Positions 58,091 to 64,000 of a stretch of 64,000 nt of DNA are shown piece after piece; the first letter of the stretch is position 1; each line of letters opens with the position of its first letter. This DNA is from Phialocephala subalpina. Taxonomy: Eukaryota > Ascomycota > Leotiomycetes > Helotiales > Mollisiaceae. The translations under genes and the position numbers were made by a program. The stretch is from NCBI GenBank assembly GCA_900073065.1, contig FJOG01000005.1, positions 1,417,420 to 1,481,419 on the forward strand, in the 5' to 3' direction. The notes beneath the pieces are model-generated. The model had not been told where the DNA came from and made no database searches. It worked only from the letters and a program-made list of their open reading frames with translations.

Positions 58091-58823
58091 GGTGGAAGTC
58101 ATGATCTTCCAAAATCTGGATTTCTTTTGCAGCTCAATCCTCTCACCTGTCCACTCCGAAGATCGAATCTATCTGTATACTTCTCGCGATCTCTTGGGAC
58201 CAATTTTATCGAAGTCTCGATGTTAGTCACGTGGAAAATATTGTCGATGGCTTTACTTTTCACTTCCCCCCCTGCACTCAAGAGCCTCAGAGAGTAGTTC
58301 TCCTGAAGCCTAAGCAGACGAATAATTACTCAGCGACTTACAGCTTAACTCCAAGCATATGTTTCGGCGTTAGTTCGTTCCAAAATTTCCCAAAGCAGTT
58401 GCTGAACTTGATGAGTAATCTTTCTTTGATTTCCAAACATGAAGCTAACACCATCTCATCATTCTCATGCATCTGGGATCAGATTACATGCGAATTAATT
58501 GGCCTATCATATTATCGCTACAGTGCATTAGATGTTTCAAAGAGTAATGCCGAAGGAATCTTGTGCTGCCACTCGTTTGTCAGCCAAGTTGATGTTCAGA
58601 ATGTTTTCTAGAATACTATCTACTGATCTTTCCGAGTTTTACCAATCCGACCACTCGGGCAGTCCTTGTGCACGTCATCCAGCATGTTGTGAAGGTTTGA
58701 AATTATATTTAATCGCGAAGCCATCTCTCCCCCCTAATCTTCAAGTTCCTCCATCGTCTATCTCTTCTTGCAGCAACAAGAGAAACTATCTTTTGCTTAC
58801 CATCTCTAATATTCAAGCGCATC
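58091..58823. other. Intergenic, no gene seen
   Basis: Overlapping plus-strand frames at 58231-58611 and 58532-58993 have no family resemblance; the second runs into the reductase gene in the wrong frame. The right end holds the promoter of the reductase. Confidence 0.5.
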
Positions 58824-59747
58824 ATGTCGTCATTCAAGAACATCGCTCTCTGGGGTATCGGCGGCGAAAACATCGGCCAGCACATCCTCTCCGCCCTCCT
58901 TGCCGACGGTTCCTACAACATAACAGTAATCGCTCGCGCCTCCTCAAAATCAACCTACGGCCCCTCCCTCCCCATTATCCGCGTCTCAGATGACCTCTCT
59001 CACAGCAGCCTCGTTTCCGCTCTCCAAAACCAAGACGTCGTGATCTCAGCCGTTGGCTCAGCAGGTATCGCTTCACAGATCAAAGTCGCGAAAGCTGCTG
59101 TTGAAGCGGGAGTCAAGAGATTTATTCCGAGTGAATATGGGTTTGATAATGCGGATGTGAAGAATGCGGAGTTGTCGCCAATTTTTAGGCCGAAGCATGA
59201 GTTGGAGAAGGAGTTGGTGGAGTTGGTGAAGGAAAACCCGGGATTCACTTGGACGGCACTAGCAACTGGACTATGGCTGGATTGGGCATTGGACGTCAAA
59301 TTTGTTGACATCGATCCAGAAGCCCACTCTGTTGTGTACTGGGATGAGGGGACGCAAGCGCCGTCTATGACTACGCTTCCATACTCTGCACAAGGCGTAC
59401 TCCAAGTTCTCAAACACCCGGATCAGTTCAACAACCAGCGCGTCTTCCTGGAAGGATTTGCTGCCTCACAAAAGGATGTTGTAGCAGAACTAGAGAAGCA
59501 ACAAGGCGTGAAGTATACAAGTACGGCGATTGACGGGAAAGCGAAGGTGAAGGAGGCGATGGGAATCCTGGATAAGGGCTTTGATTTGCAGGCAGCGTTT
59601 GATACAGTGAAGGCGGAGCTTTGGAGGCCGGAGTATAAGGCGGACTTCGTAGCGAGTGGGAAGGAACCTATCCTTGAGAGAGTGGTGGATATGCCGAAGA
59701 TCTCGTTGAAAGATGTTGTTGGGGAGTATGTCGCTGCTCATAAGTAG
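58824..59747 (+). CDS. NmrA-like / isoflavone-reductase-like NAD(P)-binding protein
   Basis: A single-exon protein of 307 residues, typical in length. The nucleotide-binding loop is GIGGENIGQHI (11-21), a GxGGxxG variant, followed by ITVIARASSK where the Arg suggests NADP(H) preference. Further blocks are DVVISAVGSAGIASQ, AVEAGVKRFIPSEYGFD and TALATGLWLDWALD. The family (PF05368/NmrA, PCBER and isoflavone-reductase-like) includes small-molecule reductases and redox-sensing regulators; which applies is not readable. In place of the catalytic Lys of plant PCBER-type enzymes, a Lys is present in FRPKHELEKELV, so activity is plausible. Intact, with ordinary codon use. Confidence 0.9.
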   Translation: MSSFKNIALWGIGGENIGQHILSALLADGSYNITVIARASSKSTYGPSLPIIRVSDDLSHSSLVSALQNQDVVISAVGSAGIASQIKVAKAAVEAGVKRFIPSEYGFDNADVKNAELSPIFRPKHELEKELVELVKENPGFTWTALATGLWLDWALDVKFVDIDPEAHSVVYWDEGTQAPSMTTLPYSAQGVLQVLKHPDQFNNQRVFLEGFAASQKDVVAELEKQQGVKYTSTAIDGKAKVKEAMGILDKGFDLQAAFDTVKAELWRPEYKADFVASGKEPILERVVDMPKISLKDVVGEYVAAHK

Positions 59748-59924
59748 TGATCTCGCACATATAATGAGACATCGCCATGGTCTCTCTTTGAGCCCAAGCA
59801 TATCGGTGTATTATTTCACAAACTCTCGCTCATCTGCACGCTTGAACATTGTGAATGATGTCTTCGTTCGTATACTCGCCCCTTCCTCTTCCTCTCTTAG
59901 GGCCACGAATCTGTCTTCATACAA

Positions 59925-61559
59925 TCACAAAAGTGCATCAGCCCAGCCTTTCGCTCCAACGACGAAGTTGATATCACCAGCCGACCACGTAGAAGCTGAG
60001 TCTCCTCCCTCCGAGTCATCCTCAGGATATGTCCCAATAGGGCGATCTCGCTGGGGTTGTTTCTGCTTTTTCTTTCCCTTGAAAGGCCAAAACCATGCCC
60101 AAGGGCTCTTATAGAATTCCTTTGGATTCCTTCCTCCTAGCTTGGGCATCATCTCTTTAGTTAGTATCTTCGAGCGTTTCATCATCCCTACGGAAGGATG
60201 AATCTCCGCGCCCCACGGCATGTCACGTCCTCCACCCAGATTTGGTGGCCAATGCTGAGGAACCCATTTCCCGCTGACCAGGACGTGGAATGTGAAGGGG
60301 AGGATTTCTGTGCTTGATCAGCCTGCGTCCAATTGATAGTGAGTCAATGATCATCTGCACTTACCGATCAACCACCACGATAAAACTTTTGGCCAGGATA
60401 GACCAGCGCCGAAAGCGAGAGGGTCATGTAACATTTTCCTCATTTGAGTTTTCTCTTCTGCTTTGACGCCGAGTCTTTGGCTCATTTTGATCTCCATATC
60501 TTGTTCATGCTGCTCCATATGATTCACCTTTGTTCTCCTCCAGGCTAGTGGATGTGCCTGGGAAACATGAGCACGGTATTTTGTGAGAAGCTCGAAGTCG
60601 ACTTACGGTTTCTGGTAATTCCAAGACCTCGTCCACCATCCATCTCAATGCGATATCGGACAAAAGATAATTCAGACCCTGACATGCCCACCCGCCGCCG
60701 ACATCGCCGTGGTTACCAGCAAAATAAACCTCCTTGATGTCGGCCTTGACCTCCGCATCTGGATCGAACAGAAAGAGCGAGACTTTGAATTTCAGACGTC
60801 GCTCGTGAATGGAAACAACATGCCGGATATGCTTGGCAGGTATTGTTTGAATATACGGCAACGAAGTATGGAACCCCGGAATCTCGAACTGACCCACGCT
60901 AGCAACGCAATCGAAGAGACCTAGGAAATGGATCTGGACGTTGTCACGACAAAAAGTATCCTTGAACTTAATCATGAAGTTCTTGAGGACTACATCATTG
61001 CCGCGCGATCTTTGATAGTCACTGAAAGTTGTCCAGGCAAAACGAACCATTTCCTCGTTTCCTGAAGACAGGAGTCCGATGTTGGTGATCATCTCTGCGA
61101 GGAAGCGAGCCGTGTAGGCGCCTCGCGAGAAGCCAAAAATATAGATCTTGTCGCCTTCTTGGTAGTAGCGCATTAGGAACTGGTACCCGGCGATGACGTG
61201 ATGTACGAAGTTTGTGCCGAATGCTGAGTCTCGGGACGTGATGAGGAAGTCTTTGATCCTCGTGATGATGTTGCCGCTAGAGGAATTGGACATTTGTCCT
61301 TCGACATAACTACCGATTCCAGCTGCAACCCATTTTGTTCATCAGCACTGGTTCGACAATTGCTCAACGAGCTTCAGAAGTATGAGTTTGACTTACGTTG
61401 ATAGTAATGATATTGGTTTGGACTTCTTCTGTCTAGCATCTCGTAGATTTTGACGATGTTGGTGTCCGTCTCATCTCCGGTGAACTTGTTACTGGTTCCG
61501 TCGAAGCACAACACCAATCGCTTCTCTGGCCTCTGATATGGCACATGCTCCGGTTCCAT
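59925..61559 (-). CDS. DUF2235 alpha/beta-hydrolase-like protein
   Basis: Four exons, complement(join(59925..60307,60365..60557,60607..61322,61397..61559)), give 484 residues. The DUF2235 (T6SS phospholipase Tle1-like) catalytic domain starts with RLVLCFDGTSNKF (D20 of the DGT motif). It continues with PGIGSY, the nucleophile elbow IYIFGFSRGAYTAR (GxSxG with S120), FLGLFDCVASVG, and VYFAGNHGDVGGGW carrying an Asp and His that fit the rest of the triad. The C-terminus MLHDPLAFGAGLSWPKVLSW is also typical. Eukaryotic members are common in fungi and act on unknown lipids or esters. Basic Lys-rich stretches follow (FKGKKKQKQPQR). It is divergent from the ppo gene. Confidence 0.9.
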
Positions 61560-62119
61560 GATGAATCGATAGATGGCAAGGCTATGGCAGCGAAGCTAAT
61601 TGAAAGACTGGCGAAGGAGAGGCTGTGATTTTTAGCTGCGGATGTTCGAGGATTTCGCGGGGTTAGAAATGGTCCACAGGCCCTTTGTTGACTTCCAAGT
61701 CGCGTTGTTGAAGACGTGTAGTTCGACGGAACTGCCCACCAGTGATTGTGAGACCCCGGATTCTTTGGCACGTTCCGTAATGTCAGTAAATTTGCAGTAG
61801 CGAATCTGAGGAAGTTCATTGGTAGGGTCAGCCGGGATGATCCCTTTCGGGAAGAATTTGAAGGGAACTGGAGTAACAGGAATGACTTCAAGATCTTTTA
61901 GGATAAGGCACTGCGGCATGTGCACACGGCGAGGCAGATTCTCTATCAAGAGACGCGAGAAGAATGCAATGTTCTGAAGTGCATTCCAACAACGAAGCCC
62001 TTGTCTCACTATCTCGAGGCTCAGCAAAGAGTGAAACATCGATAAGATACAAAGGTTGGCACTCGCCCGCTCGTTCAGGGAAATAGAATACATCAAATCT
62101 GTGAAGCATAATTGCAATC
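61560..62119. promoter_or_regulatory. Divergent region between DUF2235 gene and ppo
   Basis: The two start codons are 560 bases apart on opposite strands. A 161-codon minus-strand frame (61632-62117) spans the whole gap and starts 2 bases from the ppo ATG. It has no recognisable domain, so I treat it as chance, though it is long enough to deserve a transcript check. Confidence 0.5.
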
Positions 62120-64000
62120 ATGTCGGAAAAGTATTCAGCAGGTGAAGATGACCCAGAGGCACTCACGACAGGTCTTTTCACAGATCTGAAGGCACTTGGT
62201 CTACCAAAAGATGTCATTGCAGATGTTCAGGCCCTAGTTGAGACCATGAAGGGAAAGGCGAAAGGAACATTGGTTGATGACAAGGAGCTCGTCGTGAGTG
62301 TTGTTTGGAGTGGAGTGACAAAATTTCTATTCAAAGATTAACATCCTTGCAGATGGAGAAACTGATCGGGGTCGTGGCCTCGCTGCCCAACACATCAGCT
62401 CTGCGCAAAAACTTGACGCATACAATGATCGATGGTTTGTGGAGCAGTCTCCAACACCCGCCTTTGAGCTACCTTGGGGCTCAATACCAATACCGAACTG
62501 CGGATGGAAGTAATAATGTAAGCAATTTCCAAACCCAATTCTTAGCCGAAAGCTCATCCGTGAAAGAACCCGTTGTATCCAAAACTGGGTGCTGCAAAAA
62601 CTCCCTATGCAAAGACGACAAGGCCAGGAACAAAGTTGCAAGGTGTTAGACCAGATCCTGGTCTCCTCTTCGATCGTGAGCCACTCAGTCACAGTATCAG
62701 AAGCACCGCTGACCCACTCAGTTCTCTTGGCACGTGACCCAGAAGAGTTCAAGGAGAACCCCGCTGGACTCTCGTCTGTTCTCTTCTACCACGCCAGTAT
62801 CATCATTCATGATGTCTTTCGATCAAGCCGGGAGGACTCCAATATCTCTGACACATCATCTTACTTAGATTTAGCCCCACTTTATGGATCTAGTGTCCAG
62901 GATCAGGAGGCCGTTCGAACCATGGAGAAAGGGTTCTTGAAACCGGACACCTTTCACGAAAAACGCCTGCTCGGTCAGCCTCCAGGGGTTAACGTGATAC
63001 TCGTGATGTATAGTCGCTTTCACAACTATGTCGCTGAGATGCTGCTGAAGATCAACGAGGGTGGACGATTCACTTTGGCTCCAGCTGATACCGAAGACGA
63101 GAAGAACGCTGCAATCAAACGACAGGATGAGCATATTTTCCAGACTGCACGATTGTCAGTACAATGTCCCTAAAATACGAGTACAAGCTGACTTCCTCGC
63201 AGAATAACGGGCGGACTGTATGTCAACATTTCCATGGGAGATTATCTTCGTGCCTTGACCAATTCCCATCACACTAACACAGATTGGTCACTCGACCCTC
63301 GACAAGAAATCAACAAAACCATTCACGGCGAAGCCGTCGCCCGCGGTGTCGGCAACCAAGTTTCTTGCGAATTCAATCTCCTCTACCGATTCCACTCTGC
63401 CATCTCGCAGAAAGACGAGAAGTGGGCTGAAGACTTCTTCAGAAGCTTCCTTCCAGAAGCCAAGGATCCGAAGAAACAGTTCGACCAGCTAACTCCGGTC
63501 GAAATGTGGAGTGCCATGGGGAAATTCGAAGCCAGTATTCCCACAGATCCAAGCGAACGAGTGTTTGGTGGATTGAAACGTGGACCAGATGGAAAATTTG
63601 ATGATGCCGACCTGGTCAGAATCTTCAAGGAGAGTTGCGAAGACCCGGCAGGTCTGTTCGGAGCTCGCACATGTCCCAAAGTGTTGAGAGTCATCGAAGT
63701 AATGGGTATCATGCAAGCTCGAAAATGGTAAGCAGCTTCTCTAGGCGTTGGAGAATGAAGAAACTGATTTACCAGGGGAGTCGCATCGCTCAACGAATTC
63801 CGGAAAAGTTTTGGGTTGAAGCCGCATGCCACGATGGAAGAAGTTAATTCGGATCCCGAAATTGCGGACTTACTTCGAAAGCTGTATAACCATCCCGATA
63901 TGGTCGAATTATATCCTGGGCTCTTCATCGAAGATGCAAAGCCAGCAATGGAGCCTGGGCATGGTATATGCATCACTTATACTGTAGGGCGAGCCGTGTT
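62120..64000 (+). CDS. ppo: Ppo-type fatty acid oxygenase (linoleate diol synthase-like), 3' end cut by window
   Basis: Exons join(62120..62293,62353..62517,62567..62675,62722..63154,63203..63727,63776..>64000) give the first 543 residues; the cytochrome P450 domain would lie beyond the window. Ppo proteins join a haem peroxidase-like dioxygenase domain to a P450 domain and convert linoleic and oleic acid to hydroxy oxylipins (psi factors), which control sporulation and secondary metabolism. Markers are LPKDVIADVQALVETMKGKA, YQYRTADGSNN, ASIIIHDVF with the distal His (H179), TSSYLDLAPLYGSS, and LLGQPPGVNVILVMYSRFHN. The catalytic Tyr and proximal His occur as YRFH (355-358) where the family usually has YRWH. 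The fourth intron has a GTCAGT donor. Confidence 0.93.

Noticed and set aside
61632..62117. 161-codon minus-strand open frame between DUF2235 and ppo
   Set aside because: It fills the divergent promoter gap, starts 2 bases from the ppo start codon and has no recognisable domain; a transcript would be needed to accept it.

Overview
This window is nuclear DNA of a filamentous ascomycete (Pezizomycotina). The evidence is short GT-AG introns of about 45-80 bases with CTNAC-type branch points, single-gene transcription units on both strands, and fungal families: a fungal rhodopsin-like membrane protein, 2EXR proteins, a GH74 xyloglucanase with a C-terminal CBM1, a LaeA-like methyltransferase, a Ppo-type fatty acid oxygenase and a DUF2235 hydrolase. 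A plant-associated Leotiomycete would fit, but that is inference. I see no rRNA, tRNA, CRISPR or prokaryotic features.

Layout. 1-10 kb: relic of a Zn2Cys6 transcription factor, an intronless RNase H-like gene with N-terminal repeats, a sulfotransferase-family gene, a small membrane protein with a zinc ribbon, and a BTB gene. 10-18.3 kb: an eroded alpha/beta-hydrolase, an AT-rich block beside a GC-rich patch, a rhodopsin-like membrane protein, and two tandem frameshifted 2EXR genes. 18.6-28.5 kb: the secreted GH74 enzyme, then a conserved block of ELP3, succinyl-CoA ligase alpha and the AP-2 mu adaptin. 28.9-38.1 kb: two relics, then a 2OG-Fe(II) dioxygenase, an MFS transporter and a LaeA-like methyltransferase, all on the minus strand. 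39.6-52.3 kb: a membrane-anchored hypothetical protein, a prolyl-hydroxylase-like oxygenase, relics of a polytopic membrane protein, an F-box protein and an unknown gene, a basic-tailed hypothetical protein, and an MCT-type MFS transporter flanked by two coiled-coil relics. 52.6-64 kb: an E2 enzyme with a UBA domain, divergent from proteasome ATPase RPT2; the intact member of the polytopic membrane family; an NmrA-like reductase; and a DUF2235 hydrolase divergent from a ppo gene cut by the window end.

How they work together. The housekeeping genes (ELP3, LSC1, AP-2 mu, UBC1, RPT2) are intact and splice cleanly in frame. Between them lies accessory DNA in which eleven segments are decayed by in-frame stops and frameshifts. 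UBC1 and RPT2 both serve the ubiquitin-proteasome pathway and share a promoter region. The dioxygenase, transporter and methyltransferase run could be a small metabolite locus, but no core synthase is visible here. One family of fungal polytopic membrane proteins appears three times: intact, decayed, and as a C-terminal fragment. All exon models were built by eye; each intact model was checked for total length divisible by three and matching splice phases.
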